In this document: positions 1-8,242 of the stretch, piece by piece | Position numbering within the stretch: position 1 is the stretch's first letter | Layout of the letters: each line of letters begins with the position of its first letter | Assembly (NCBI GenBank): GCA_026706345.1 | Contig: JAPOYX010000008.1 | Coordinates: forward strand, 1 to 47,656 | Length of the DNA stretch: 47,656 bases | Direction of reading: 5' to 3' | Source of the DNA: Gemmatimonadota bacterium | Lineage (GTDB): Bacteria > JAAXHH01 | Program-made: the position numbers and the translations under genes | The notes under the pieces: model-generated | What the model was told of the DNA's origin: nothing | Database searches by the model: none | What the model saw: the letters and a program-made list of their open reading frames with translations, nothing else

Positions 1-55
1 ATCGTCTCACAGGCTGATGTCTTCCGTTCCGATACACCGACAGGACCTTGAGTAT

Positions 56-127
56 TCCGGGGTCGTTCAATTGGCAGGACACCAGATTTTGGTTCTGGCT
101 ATCCAGGTTCGAGTCCTGGCCCCGGAG
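56..127 (+). tRNA. tRNA-Gln (anticodon UUG)
   Basis: The sequence folds as a complete cloverleaf. The acceptor strand TCCGGGG (56-62) pairs with CCCCGGA (120-126) and is followed by discriminator G127. The anticodon stem CCAGA/TCTGG encloses the loop TTTTGGT, giving anticodon TTG, which reads CAA (Gln). The T-arm has the usual GTTCGAGTC loop. No CCA is encoded, so the 3' end must be added by a CCA-adding enzyme; a candidate lies at 18774. AT-richer DNA with a MarR gene begins right after it. Confidence 0.95.
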
Positions 128-154
128 TTTAGGTATTTCGAATCATTTGAGATT

Positions 155-652
155 TCAGCTTTGTATACTACGGTCATCACGGGAATTAACTGATTTCAAT
201 ATTTTGTCTTCGGTTTGCCATAACAACTCCAACGACTTCACCACTGACTCCAGACTCGTTACATCCCATTGTTCTGCTATCTGCACAGCACGCTTTCGCG
301 CGTGACTTAAGAACGCTTCCGTTGCCCTCCTGCCTTGTCCCGTCACTTCACAGATGATCATCCTGCGGTCATTTGGGTTTGAGCTTCGCTTTACGTAGTT
401 CTTGCGAACTAAATTCTTCACAATGATCGTCGTGTGTGCGATTGAAGTGCCCAATTCGCCGGCGATAGCACTCATCCTCAGCGGGCCGAAGTATTCCAGC
501 AAGAACAAGGTGTTAATCTGGTGAGCATTCAGATCCAATCGTTTGAGTTCAGCAATACGACCACTGAACATCAAGCGATTCAGATGTTCCACCGCAAACA
601 CGAACCTTTCAATCAATTTTCCTTCCGGGCCTGCTTCTGGTTTTCTCTGCAT
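155..652 (-). CDS. MarR-family transcriptional regulator
   Basis: A 165-residue protein of normal MarR size. It should be a dimeric winged-helix repressor or activator acting on nearby promoters. The winged helix covers about residues 44-105 and ends in the family signature NPNDRRM (93-99), where the DRR wing contacts DNA; flanking helices would form the dimer interface. ATG at 652 is the first good start, but the Shine-Dalgarno is weak. The ligand is unknown, and no efflux or catabolic target gene sits beside it. Base composition is AT-richer than most of the window, suggesting later acquisition. An imperfect palindrome at 745-760 could be its own operator. Confidence 0.9.
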   Translation of the reverse strand: MQRKPEAGPEGKLIERFVFAVEHLNRLMFSGRIAELKRLDLNAHQINTLFLLEYFGPLRMSAIAGELGTSIAHTTIIVKNLVRKNYVKRSSNPNDRRMIICEVTGQGRRATEAFLSHARKRAVQIAEQWDVTSLESVVKSLELLWQTEDKILKSVNSRDDRSIQS

Positions 653-744
653 CGTGGACTTGCCGGCAGTGTTGGTTCACATACGTCATGGATTGAGTGG
701 ATCCACATGCCGGCCCACATACTGAGTTGTTGAGGAACTGGCAA

Positions 745-760
745 GTTACAATACTGCAAC
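745..760. promoter_or_regulatory. Imperfect palindrome, candidate MarR operator
   Basis: GTTACAATACTGCAAC is an inverted repeat whose 8-base halves match at six positions. It lies 92 bases upstream of the marR start codon on the minus strand. MarR proteins usually bind 16-20 bp palindromes in their own promoter, so autoregulation is plausible. The assignment rests on position and symmetry only. Confidence 0.25.
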
Positions 761-872
761 CCGGGGAGCAACAACAATCGCGGGGTTAAAGTCGGAAGAG
801 CCTGATAGTTGAAACCCCGGCCCGCCCTGTGATCGGGGCCCTGTCAACCCCCAAACCGCGGAAACCGACTGG

Positions 873-1244
873 CTAGTCTATCGACAGACTCAGACCGGCC
901 GTAATCGGGATTATCTTGTAGTCTTCATCTATAAAAGCGTGTTGGTAACGCCCTTCGACAAACACCAGGATTTTCTCCGCGACCGGAAACTTTATCCCCA
1001 CTCCAGCCGTAATGCTCAGCCCGCTTTCGTCTTCGCCGATGCTCATTCCAAGCACCTCGATGTTCGCTTCAGCCCGGACGAATCCGCCTCCGGCGAGTCC
1101 GTAGACCACCAGTGTACTACCGCTCGTTATCAGCGCACCACCGTGGAAGCCAAGCGACGAAATCGATGCATCCAAATCAGGTATCAATTCCAGAATGAAG
1201 TAGATGGATGCGCTCGTGGCACTCAATAGAGCGTTATCAGCCAA
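873..1244 (-). CDS. Outer-membrane beta-barrel fragment (C-terminal part)
   Basis: A 123-residue frame read from a TTG codon. It alternates hydrophobic and polar residues in the manner of barrel strands and ends with a run resembling the last strands of small OMP-type barrels (VEGRYQHAF near residue 98, then ITAGLSLSID at the C-terminus). There is no signal peptide, and the frame stays open upstream only to a TAA at 1320-1322. This looks like the C-terminal half of an outer-membrane protein that lost its N-terminus, or a remnant. It sits in the AT-richer stretch beside marR. I cannot name a function. Confidence 0.4.
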   Translation of the reverse strand: MADNALLSATSASIYFILELIPDLDASISSLGFHGGALITSGSTLVVYGLAGGGFVRAEANIEVLGMSIGEDESGLSITAGVGIKFPVAEKILVFVEGRYQHAFIDEDYKIIPITAGLSLSID

Positions 1245-1584
1245 CTCGCTGGCGCCAAGAACCGAACGTGATGCAAGAAGTTTATTATTGGAAGTTGAAA
1301 TGTAAAATATTTTAATTATTTATCGACATCATCCCCCGGGGACCATCTCACGGCCGCATTGGCTTGACGCGCTTTTCGGTAGATCGCTTCGGGATTACGC
1401 GCGTTCCAATCTATCCGGTATTTTAATCTGGCTTGTATAGCGACAGGGGATATGTACTACTACAAAAACAAGCCGGGACACCTACGGGGCAGGGGATTTG
1501 GCCATATAATGCAAGGTGTGGCAAGCCAGGATCGCAGATGGTCGCGGATATCTTATCCCCACGACACTTCAACCCAGGGTCCGT
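1245..1584. other. Intergenic stretch without a recognisable gene
   Basis: This 340-base gap contains an AT-rich tract (about 1280-1322) unlike the surrounding DNA. On the minus strand an open stretch of about 40 codons (1454 down to a TGA at 1329-1331) reads like real protein, with the segment NPEAIYRKARQANAAVRW. It lacks a start codon and may be the tail of a decayed gene. No promoter or terminator is convincing here. Confidence 0.35.
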
Positions 1585-2766
1585 CTATATCTTCTCCAGG
1601 GCCTGTTCCAGGTCGGCGATCAGGTCGTCGGCGTTTTCAATACCCACCGAAAACCGGACGAGTTCGTCCTTGATGCCGATTTCGAGGCGTTCGGAACGGT
1701 CCATTTCGTAGAACGACATGATGGCGGGCTGTTCGATCAGGCTCTCCACGCCTCCCAGGCTCGGCGCGATGTAGGGGATGCGCAGCGCATCGATGAATCG
1801 GATGGTCGTTTCCATGTCGCCGTCGACCTCGAAGCTCACCACGCCCCCGAAACCGCTCATCTGCCTGCACGCCGTCTCATGGCCCGCGTGGCTTTCCAGG
1901 CCGGGATAGTATGTTTTCCGGATGCGGGGGTGCCCGTCCAGAAAACGGGCGACGGCCAGACCGTTCGCGTTGTGCTGTTCCATGCGCAGGGCGAAGGTCT
2001 TCAGCCCCCGGATCAGCAGGTACGCGCCGTGGGGATCGACGATACCGCCCGTGACGTCGCGGAACTCGCGGATGGCGGCGATAAGGGGGGCACTGCCCAC
2101 GACGGCGCCCGAAAGCAGGTCGTTGTGGCCGCCCAGGTACTTGGTGGCGCTGTGGAGGACCAGGTCGATCCCGAAATCGAGAGGCTTCTGGTTATAGGGC
2201 GTGGCGAAAGTGCCATCAATCAGCACCTTGACGCGGTTCGCCGCGGCGATCTCGACGACCTGTTCCAAGTCGATCACGTTCAGGTACGGATTCGTGGGAG
2301 ATTCGGATACGATGAGCCGGGTTTTGCCGGTGATCGCCGACGCCAGCTCCTCGCAATTGCCCGTCTCGACGAAGGTCACGTCGATGTTGTACCTCGGAAG
2401 GATCTGCCGGCAGAACTGGCGGCTGCGCCGGTAGCACTCGTCCATGACGATCACGTGGGCGCCGGAGGAGAGCATGGCGAGCAGCACGGAAGTGAACGCG
2501 CTCATGCCGGAAGAGAAAAGGGCGGCGTCCTCTCCGCCCTCCAACTCGGCGATCTTGCGCTCCGCCACCGACTTGGTGGGGTTGCCGTAGCGCCCGTATT
2601 CTTCCCGGTCGACCTCTCCCGTCGTGTAGTCGATCAGTTCCTGGGTATTCTGAAAAACGTACGTGGATGTCTGTACAATGGGATTGGTCACCGAGGAAAA
2701 CGGTTTGTCACGATGCTCCCCTCCATGCACGGAGCGTGTGGACAGTCCCTTGTTGGCACGCGGCAT
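1585..2766 (-). CDS. Trans-sulfuration PLP enzyme (cystathionine gamma-synthase / gamma-lyase / methionine gamma-lyase family)
   Basis: A 393-residue fold-type I PLP enzyme of the Cys/Met metabolism family. Members interconvert homocysteine, cystathionine and cysteine or cleave methionine. The PLP lysine lies in HSATKYLGGHND (Lys209), the early glycine-rich SSGMSAF loop binds phosphate, and the active-site Tyr is present in DECYRRS. Start: ATG at 2766 with AAGGA at 2777-2781 is preferred over a GTG at 2808 that has no ribosome site. It lies 51 bases downstream of the acyl-CoA mutase gene, so the two are probably co-transcribed. If so, methionine or cysteine breakdown to 2-oxobutyrate and then propionyl-CoA would link the pair, but this is inference. 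Exact specificity within the family cannot be read from sequence. Confidence 0.9.
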   Translation of the reverse strand: MPRANKGLSTRSVHGGEHRDKPFSSVTNPIVQTSTYVFQNTQELIDYTTGEVDREEYGRYGNPTKSVAERKIAELEGGEDAALFSSGMSAFTSVLLAMLSSGAHVIVMDECYRRSRQFCRQILPRYNIDVTFVETGNCEELASAITGKTRLIVSESPTNPYLNVIDLEQVVEIAAANRVKVLIDGTFATPYNQKPLDFGIDLVLHSATKYLGGHNDLLSGAVVGSAPLIAAIREFRDVTGGIVDPHGAYLLIRGLKTFALRMEQHNANGLAVARFLDGHPRIRKTYYPGLESHAGHETACRQMSGFGGVVSFEVDGDMETTIRFIDALRIPYIAPSLGGVESLIEQPAIMSFYEMDRSERLEIGIKDELVRFSVGIENADDLIADLEQALEKI

Positions 2767-2817
2767 GTAGTCGGTTTCCTTTGAGATATGACGCCCGGCC
2801 GAACCCACGGGCGCGAC

Positions 2818-4464
2818 TTAAAATACGACGGGTTCTTCGTACGGCCCGTGCACTTCCTGCAGCACGCCCACGATTTCTCCCAGCGTCGCATAGGCCCTGA
2901 CCGCGGCAAGCATGGCCGGCATGACGTTCGCCCCCTCCCTCAGGGCGGCTCCCAGGACATCGAGGGCCTTGCCCGCCTCGCGTTCGTCCCGCCGCCGACG
3001 GACCGATCCGAGACGGACGCGCTGTTCCCTTTCGATGCGCGGGTCGATCCGCAGCGTCTCGATGTCGCCGTTCCTCGGGGAGGCGAATTCATTTACGCCG
3101 GTAATGATCCGGTCCCGGTTTTCGATCTCCGCCTGGTGACGATTGGCCGCGGCCATGATCTCCCGCTGGGGAAAGCCCGCCTCGATGGCCGCCACCATGC
3201 CCCCGAAGGCGTCGATCTTCTCGAAATAGGCCTCGGCTTCTTCTTCCAACCGGTCCGTGAGGGATTCGACGTAGTATGATCCGCCGAGGGGATCGACCGT
3301 ATCGGCCACGCCGGTTTCGTGGGCGATGATCTGCTGGGTTCTCACGGCGATGCGGGCCGCCTGTTCCGACGGCAGGGCGTAGGCTTCGTCCAGCGCGTTG
3401 GTATGGAGCGACTGGGTGCCGCCCAGCACGGCGGACAGGGCTTCCACGGCCGTGCGCACGATGTTGTTCTCCGGCTGCTGCGCCGTCAGGCTGCATCCCG
3501 CCGTCTGGGTATGGAATCGGAGCATCCAGGACCGCTCCGACCGGGCGCCGTACCGCCGGCGCATGTGGCGCGCCCAGATCCGCCTCGCGGCCCGAAACTT
3601 CGCGACCTCTTCGAAGAAATCGATATGGGCGTTAAAGAAGAAGGACAGCCGCGAAGCGAACCGATCGACGGCCAGGCCGGCGGCCAGGCAGGCGTCGACA
3701 TAGGCGAAACCGTCCGCCAGGGTGAAGGCGAGTTCCTGGGCGGCCGTAGCACCCGCCTCCCGGATGTGGTATCCGCTGATGCTGACGGGATTCCACTGAG
3801 GTACCCGTTCGGTGCAGAAGACCACCGTATCGGCGACGAACTTCAGGGCCGGGGCGGGTGGGCAGATCCACTCTTTCTGGGCGATGTACTCCTTCAGGAT
3901 ATCGTTCTGCAGCGTGCCCCTCAGCGCGGTCCAGGGGATATCCCGTTTCTCCGCCACGGCCAGATACATGGCCAGCAGCACCGCGGCGGGGGCGTTGATC
4001 GTCATGGACGTGCTGATCTTGTCCAGCGGGATGCCGGAAAACAGGATCTCCATGTCCTCCAGCGTGTCGACGGCGACCCCGCATACGCCCACTTCCCCTT
4101 CCGACGACGGGTGGTCGGAATCGAAACCCATCAGCGTGGGCACGTCGAAGGCCACGGACAGGCCGTCCTGTCCCTGATCCAGAAGGAACTTGAAACGGGT
4201 GTTGGTATCCGCCGCAGAACCGAAGCCGGAGAACTGCCGGATGGTCCACGGGCGGCCCCGGTACAGGGAAGCGTGGACGCCGCGCGTATAGGGGAACTGT
4301 CCCGGGAAACCTTCGTCCCGCAGGTAGTCGGAGCCGGACCGGTCACCCGCCGTGTACAGCTCCTCCACCGGAGACCCGGAGATGTTCGTAAAGGACGGCT
4401 TGCGAAGGGGGCGTCCGTCCTGTTTCCCGTCCCTCGACTTTTTGCTGTTCAGGGTCTCGTCCAT
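2818..4464 (-). CDS. Coenzyme-B12 acyl-CoA mutase, large (catalytic) subunit, isobutyryl-CoA-mutase-like
   Basis: A 548-residue TIM-barrel subunit of the methylmalonyl-CoA mutase superfamily, which carries out radical carbon-skeleton rearrangement of acyl-CoA. Conserved blocks include [12 protein letters not shown] (71-82), [10 protein letters not shown] (101-110), [10 protein letters not shown] (152-161), [11 protein letters not shown] (228-238, with catalytic His233) and TQSLHTN. Counting from His233 and the QNDILKE block, the residues matching Propionibacterium MCM Tyr89 and Arg207 are Phe78 and Gln196. This Phe/Gln pair is reported for isobutyryl-CoA mutases; Ala105 argues against the 2-hydroxyisobutyryl type. 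The C-terminal cobalamin-binding domain is absent and no small subunit is encoded nearby, so the partner must lie elsewhere. Automatic annotation would probably say methylmalonyl-CoA mutase; I am sure of the superfamily and moderately sure of the substrate class. Confidence 0.9.
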   Translation of the reverse strand: MDETLNSKKSRDGKQDGRPLRKPSFTNISGSPVEELYTAGDRSGSDYLRDEGFPGQFPYTRGVHASLYRGRPWTIRQFSGFGSAADTNTRFKFLLDQGQDGLSVAFDVPTLMGFDSDHPSSEGEVGVCGVAVDTLEDMEILFSGIPLDKISTSMTINAPAAVLLAMYLAVAEKRDIPWTALRGTLQNDILKEYIAQKEWICPPAPALKFVADTVVFCTERVPQWNPVSISGYHIREAGATAAQELAFTLADGFAYVDACLAAGLAVDRFASRLSFFFNAHIDFFEEVAKFRAARRIWARHMRRRYGARSERSWMLRFHTQTAGCSLTAQQPENNIVRTAVEALSAVLGGTQSLHTNALDEAYALPSEQAARIAVRTQQIIAHETGVADTVDPLGGSYYVESLTDRLEEEAEAYFEKIDAFGGMVAAIEAGFPQREIMAAANRHQAEIENRDRIITGVNEFASPRNGDIETLRIDPRIEREQRVRLGSVRRRRDEREAGKALDVLGAALREGANVMPAMLAAVRAYATLGEIVGVLQEVHGPYEEPVVF

Positions 4465-4600
4465 AACGACCGCCTTGCCAGACCTAATTGCGCCAAACTA
4501 TTTCAGTTACACCCGGAAGCAACACCGTAATATAGGCGGAGGCCGGAGGCCGTCAAGCAGGAACTGGTCCCGTGAAACACCGGTCGGGGGCCGAATTCCG

Positions 4601-4630
4601 TTGACAGATCCGACGGGGCCTGATTAAGAT
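4601..4630 (+). promoter_or_regulatory. Predicted sigma-70 promoter for the LON-domain gene
   Basis: TTGACA at 4601-4606, an 18-base spacer and TAAGAT at 4625-4630. The -35 is perfect and the -10 matches four of six. It lies in the divergent gap between the mutase gene and the LON-domain gene, pointing toward the latter. Confidence 0.5.
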
Positions 4631-4752
4631 GCGCGTGTCCCGGTCACGCCACTTCGCGAGCGGCGATTCCCGGATTTTCGCCCACCATGCTGCGCTCGTG
4701 TTCCATTACAACCAGTGAAATTCCGCCTCTTTTTCTCGTACGTCACACCGCC

Positions 4753-5406
4753 ATGAATACACGCGAGATACCCCTCTTCCCGCTCAATACCGTGCTGTTC
4801 CCGGGCATGCCCCTGCACCTGCATATTTTCGAACCCCGCTACAAGGAAATGGTGCAGAAGTGCCTGGACGAGAAACTGGAATTCGGCATTCTTCTCCTCC
4901 ACGAGACCCAGTTATGCCAGGTGGGCTGTACCGCCCGGATCACGCAGATATTGAGACAGTTCGAAAACGGGTCCATGGATATCCTCACCGAGGGACGGAG
5001 ACGATTCCGCGTCCTTGACGTCCTGAACCGCGAATCCTACCTGGAAGCGGTCGTGGAGTACTTCGACGACGACAGCGAGGACATCCCCTCCGACCTGCTG
5101 AAGAAGGTGCTGAACGCCTACCAGAAGATGATCAGGCTCCAAACCAGGGGCGTGGGCGCCATCCGCGGCATCTTCGACCCGGTACACTTCTCCTTCATCA
5201 TCGCGTCGACGATCGATATGGTCCTGCAGGAACGGCAGTCCCTGCTGGAACTGACCTCGACCACGGAACGGATCAGGAAACTCGACACGGCGCTCCTCGA
5301 TACGACGCAGAAGCTGAACGAGCAGGAAAAGATGAAACGCCTAGCCGACATGAACGGACATGGCAAGCACGAGCCCGAAGAAAGCGAATCCGCAGACGAC
5401 GATTAG
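4753..5406 (+). CDS. LON substrate-binding (PUA-like) domain protein
   Basis: A 217-residue stand-alone version of the N-terminal domain of Lon protease. The opening MNTREIPLFPLNTVLFPG and then HIFEPRYKEM are the family hallmark. After the beta-rich domain (to about residue 100) comes a helical region and a charged, acidic tail. No ATPase or protease domain is attached, so it is not Lon. Such proteins are widespread and poorly understood; a role in substrate recognition or protein quality control is only assumed. ATG at 4753 is chosen because the conserved domain begins there; an in-frame ATG at 4687 would add 22 residues of non-conserved sequence. The 3' end overlaps thiT by 47 bases. Confidence 0.85.
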   Translation: MNTREIPLFPLNTVLFPGMPLHLHIFEPRYKEMVQKCLDEKLEFGILLLHETQLCQVGCTARITQILRQFENGSMDILTEGRRRFRVLDVLNRESYLEAVVEYFDDDSEDIPSDLLKKVLNAYQKMIRLQTRGVGAIRGIFDPVHFSFIIASTIDMVLQERQSLLELTSTTERIRKLDTALLDTTQKLNEQEKMKRLADMNGHGKHEPEESESADDD

Positions 5407-5995
5407 TCCCGGAAGCACGCGCCGCCTGACGGCCATGGCCGTGGCCGTGGCGCTCGCGGTCCTCCTCGGTTTCATCCGCCTGTACCGGCTGCCCTGGGGT
5501 GGCTCGCTTTCGCTGAAGATCCTGCCTCTGGTCTACCTGGCCATCACGTATGGCCCCAGGGCCGGCATGGCCGGCGGTCTGGCGGCGGGCCTCGTCACGC
5601 TGATCGTCGATCCCGTCATACTGCACCCCATCCAGGTTGCCCTGGACTACCTGCTCCCCTACGCCATCCTGGGGATCATCGGATTCTTCCCCGCCTGGCC
5701 CAGGCTGGGAATCCTGGTGGCCGGCGCACTCCGGCTGGCCAGTCACGTGGTGTCCGGGGCGGTCTATTTCGCGGCCTTTACGCCCCCGGAACTGAACCGG
5801 CAGGTTTACGAACTGGTCCGGGATTACACGGGGATCATCCTTTCCCCCTTGCTCCAGCAATGGACGGCGCCGTGGCTCTACGCCCTGCTGTATAACGCCA
5901 GTGTCGTCGTCCCCGAGACCGTCCTGATGATACTTTTCGCCCCCCCGCTGATTCGCCGGCTCAACCGCGGCTTCGCGCCGGACCGGTACGCGTGA
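5360..5995 (+). CDS. thiT: ThiT-family thiamine transporter (ECF S component)
   Basis: A 211-residue membrane protein with about six hydrophobic segments. It carries the ThiT/YuaJ pattern: LPWGGSLSLKILPLVYLAI (about 44-62), YGPRAGMAGG, then DPVILHPIQVALDYLLPYA, where tryptophan/tyrosine and His residues of this loop line the thiamine site in known ThiT. ThiT normally works with the shared EcfT transmembrane and EcfA ATPase subunits, none of which are in this window. The gene starts inside the end of the LON-domain gene, so it is translated from the same message. I see no TPP riboswitch in the upstream gap, which is unusual for ThiT. Thiamine would serve the TPP-dependent E1 pair downstream. 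Confidence 0.8.
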   Translation: MASTSPKKANPQTTISPGSTRRLTAMAVAVALAVLLGFIRLYRLPWGGSLSLKILPLVYLAITYGPRAGMAGGLAAGLVTLIVDPVILHPIQVALDYLLPYAILGIIGFFPAWPRLGILVAGALRLASHVVSGAVYFAAFTPPELNRQVYELVRDYTGIILSPLLQQWTAPWLYALLYNASVVVPETVLMILFAPPLIRRLNRGFAPDRYA

Positions 5996-6104
5996 ACCGG
6001 GGCCGGGGCCGGATTCCCGTCCCGGATCAGGCCGGCCGGCCCGGGGTACTGCGTCCGTCGCGGCCGAACGCTGTGGACCGGCCGCTACGCGGGTATTTTT
6101 CCTC

Positions 6105-6133
6105 TTGCCTGCCTGCATGCCCGCCCATATTAT
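6105..6133 (+). promoter_or_regulatory. Predicted sigma-70 promoter for the E1 alpha/beta operon
   Basis: TTGCCT (6105-6110), a 17-base spacer and TATTAT (6128-6133), about 75 bases before the E1 alpha start. The -10 matches five of six. It sits in the 211-base gap after thiT, so the dehydrogenase genes can be expressed independently of it. Confidence 0.45.
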
Positions 6134-6206
6134 GAGACAGTTCACCCGGACCGTATTACCGGTAACGCCACTGCTTACGCCTCTTCCATTCAGGAGCGTT
6201 TGAACC

Positions 6207-7226
6207 ATGTCGGAATCCCTGGAGCTGATCACCACCTCCAGCGACGAGGGGACGCTGCCGCTGCCCGAGCCGCTGTGCCGGGAAATATACGAGAAAATGC
6301 TGACCATCCGGCGATTCGAGGAAGCCGTACTGGAGATATACACGCAAGGCCTGATGCGCGGTCTCGCCCACCTGTACATCGGCCAGGAAGCCTCGGCGGT
6401 GGGCATCTGTTCCGCCCTGAACGACGACGATTATCTCACCAGTACCCACCGCGGGCACGGACACCTGATCGCCAAGGGCGGCAAGGTCGACCGCATGATG
6501 GCGGAAATGATGGGCAAGGTGGACGGTTACAACCGGGGCAAGGGCGGCACCATGCATATCGCCGACATGAGCCTGGGGATCCTGGGCGCGAATGGGATCG
6601 TCGGGGGCGGCATGGGCATGGCGACCGGGGCGGCCTTAAGCGGCAAGATGCGTAATTCCGGACAGGTGGCCGTGTGCTTCTTCGGCGACGGCGCCATCAA
6701 TCAGGGCGCCTTCCTCGAATCCGCCAACCTGGCTTCCATCTGGTCGCTGCCGGTGCTCTTCGTCTGCGAGAACAACCATTATGGGGAGTATACGGCCGCC
6801 AGCGACGTTACGGCCGTCAGGGAACACGTGGCGGAACGGGCTGCGGGATTCGACATGCCGGCCATGGTGGTGGACGGCAACGACGCGGTCGCCGTGCACC
6901 AGACCGCGGTGGAGATGGTGAAACGGGCCCGGGCCGGCGAGGGGCCGTGCCTGATCGAGAACAAGACCTACCGGTACCGCGGGCACCACGTGGGCGACGG
7001 CGATCCGGAGAAGACCTACCGGACCCAGGAGGAGACGGACACCTGGCTCGCGAAAGATCCTATTCCCCGCTTCGCCCGGCGCATGATGAAGGCGGGCATG
7101 GTCGACGAGGCGGAACTGGAGTCCATCGATACCACCATTACCGGACTGGTGGAAGACGCCGTGGCTTTTGCGAATGACTCCCCCTATCCCACCGCCGACG
7201 AGGTGACCGAACATGTCTACGCCTGA
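6207..7226 (+). CDS. Pyruvate/acetoin/2-oxoacid dehydrogenase E1, alpha subunit
   Basis: A 339-residue TPP-dependent E1 alpha chain. It decarboxylates a 2-oxoacid and passes the acyl group to a lipoylated E2. The TPP/Mg motif runs from GDGAINQGAF (160-169) to ENN (188-190), and the phosphorylation-loop/active-site histidines lie in STHRGHGH (79-86). Length and the AGEGPCLIE and YRYRGHHVGD segments fit the PdhA/AcoA type. AGGAG lies upstream of the ATG at about 12 bases. The beta subunit gene overlaps its 3' end. No E2 or E3 gene is nearby, so pyruvate, acetoin and branched-chain specificity cannot be separated; PdhA/AcoA-like is the best guess. Confidence 0.9.
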   Translation: MSESLELITTSSDEGTLPLPEPLCREIYEKMLTIRRFEEAVLEIYTQGLMRGLAHLYIGQEASAVGICSALNDDDYLTSTHRGHGHLIAKGGKVDRMMAEMMGKVDGYNRGKGGTMHIADMSLGILGANGIVGGGMGMATGAALSGKMRNSGQVAVCFFGDGAINQGAFLESANLASIWSLPVLFVCENNHYGEYTAASDVTAVREHVAERAAGFDMPAMVVDGNDAVAVHQTAVEMVKRARAGEGPCLIENKTYRYRGHHVGDGDPEKTYRTQEETDTWLAKDPIPRFARRMMKAGMVDEAELESIDTTITGLVEDAVAFANDSPYPTADEVTEHVYA

Positions 7227-8214
7227 GCGCCGGATCACCTACGGCGAAGCCGTCCGCGAGGCCATCGCGGAGGAAATGCGGCAGGACGAGACCGTCTTCT
7301 TCATGGGCGAGGACGTGGCCGCGGCGGGCGGGGTTTTCAAGGTCACCGTGGGACTGCTCGACGAATTCGGCGAAGAACGGGTGCGGGACACGCCCATCTC
7401 GGAAGCGGGCATCATGGGCGCGGGCGTGGGGGCCGCCCTGACCGGCATGCGGCCCATCGTCGAGATCATGTTCGGCGACTTCATCACCATCGCCATGGAC
7501 CAGATCGTCAACCAGGCGGCCAAGATGTGCTACATGACGGGCGGTCAGGCCAGCGTGCCGCTCACGATACGGACCACCATCGGCGCGGGCCGTTCATCGG
7601 CGGCACAGCACTCCCAGAGTCTCCAGGCCTGGCTGTCCCACATTCCCGGGGTCAAGGTGGCCATCCCCTCCACGCCGGCGGACCTGAAGGGACTGCTCAA
7701 GACCGCCGTCCGCGACGACAACCCCACTGTCATCTACGAAGACAAGATGATGTACGCCCTGAAGGGACCGGTGCCCGATGACGACGACCATACCATTCCC
7801 TTCGGCGTAGCCGACATAAAGCGGGAAGGGTCGGACGTAACCCTCGTCGCCACTTCAAGCATGGTGCACACCGCGCTCAAGGCAGCGGACATGCTGGATA
7901 AGGAGCGAATCAGCGTGGAGGTGGTGGATCCCAGGACGCTGTCGCCGCTCGATATGGATACGATCATTCGTTCCGTCGAGAAGACCAGCCGCGCCGTGGT
8001 GATCGACGAAGCCTACCAGAGTTACGGCGTCACCGGCGAACTGGCCTCCCGGATCGCCGACGAGGCCTTCGACTACCTGGACGCCCCCGTCAAGCGGCTG
8101 GGCGCCATGGACGTTCCCGTACCCTTCAGCCCCGGGCTGGAGCCGGAAACCATCCCCGACGAGGGAAAACTGGTCCGGACCGTTCAGGGCCTCTTCCACG
8201 ACGTCCCCATATAG
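7213..8214 (+). CDS. Pyruvate/acetoin/2-oxoacid dehydrogenase E1, beta subunit
   Basis: A 333-residue transketolase-like beta chain that forms the alpha2beta2 E1 with the preceding product. The pyrimidine-binding domain holds the catalytic Glu in DTPISEAGIMGAGVG (about residues 59-73), and the E1-beta signature FGDFI follows. The His of QHSQ (about 132-135) matches the active-site His. A C-terminal transketolase domain follows from about residue 200 (VTLVATSSMVH). Its ATG lies 14 bases inside the end of the alpha gene, a typical coupled arrangement. Substrate is uncertain for the same reason as the alpha subunit. Confidence 0.9.
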   Translation: MSTPERRITYGEAVREAIAEEMRQDETVFFMGEDVAAAGGVFKVTVGLLDEFGEERVRDTPISEAGIMGAGVGAALTGMRPIVEIMFGDFITIAMDQIVNQAAKMCYMTGGQASVPLTIRTTIGAGRSSAAQHSQSLQAWLSHIPGVKVAIPSTPADLKGLLKTAVRDDNPTVIYEDKMMYALKGPVPDDDDHTIPFGVADIKREGSDVTLVATSSMVHTALKAADMLDKERISVEVVDPRTLSPLDMDTIIRSVEKTSRAVVIDEAYQSYGVTGELASRIADEAFDYLDAPVKRLGAMDVPVPFSPGLEPETIPDEGKLVRTVQGLFHDVPI

Positions 8215-8242
8215 CCGTATAGAAACCGGAGCATAATCTTAA

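Noticed and set aside
111-1584. Integration site at the tRNA-Gln 3' end
   Set aside because: No second copy of the tRNA 3' end and no integrase gene were found in the window.
2818-4464. Methylmalonyl-CoA mutase as the specific name
   Set aside because: The two pocket residues that mark MCM (Tyr and Arg) are Phe and Gln here, so the broader acyl-CoA mutase name with ICM-like note was used.
4465-4752. Cobalamin or TPP riboswitch in the divergent gap
   Set aside because: No B12-box or THI-box sequence was recognised on either strand.
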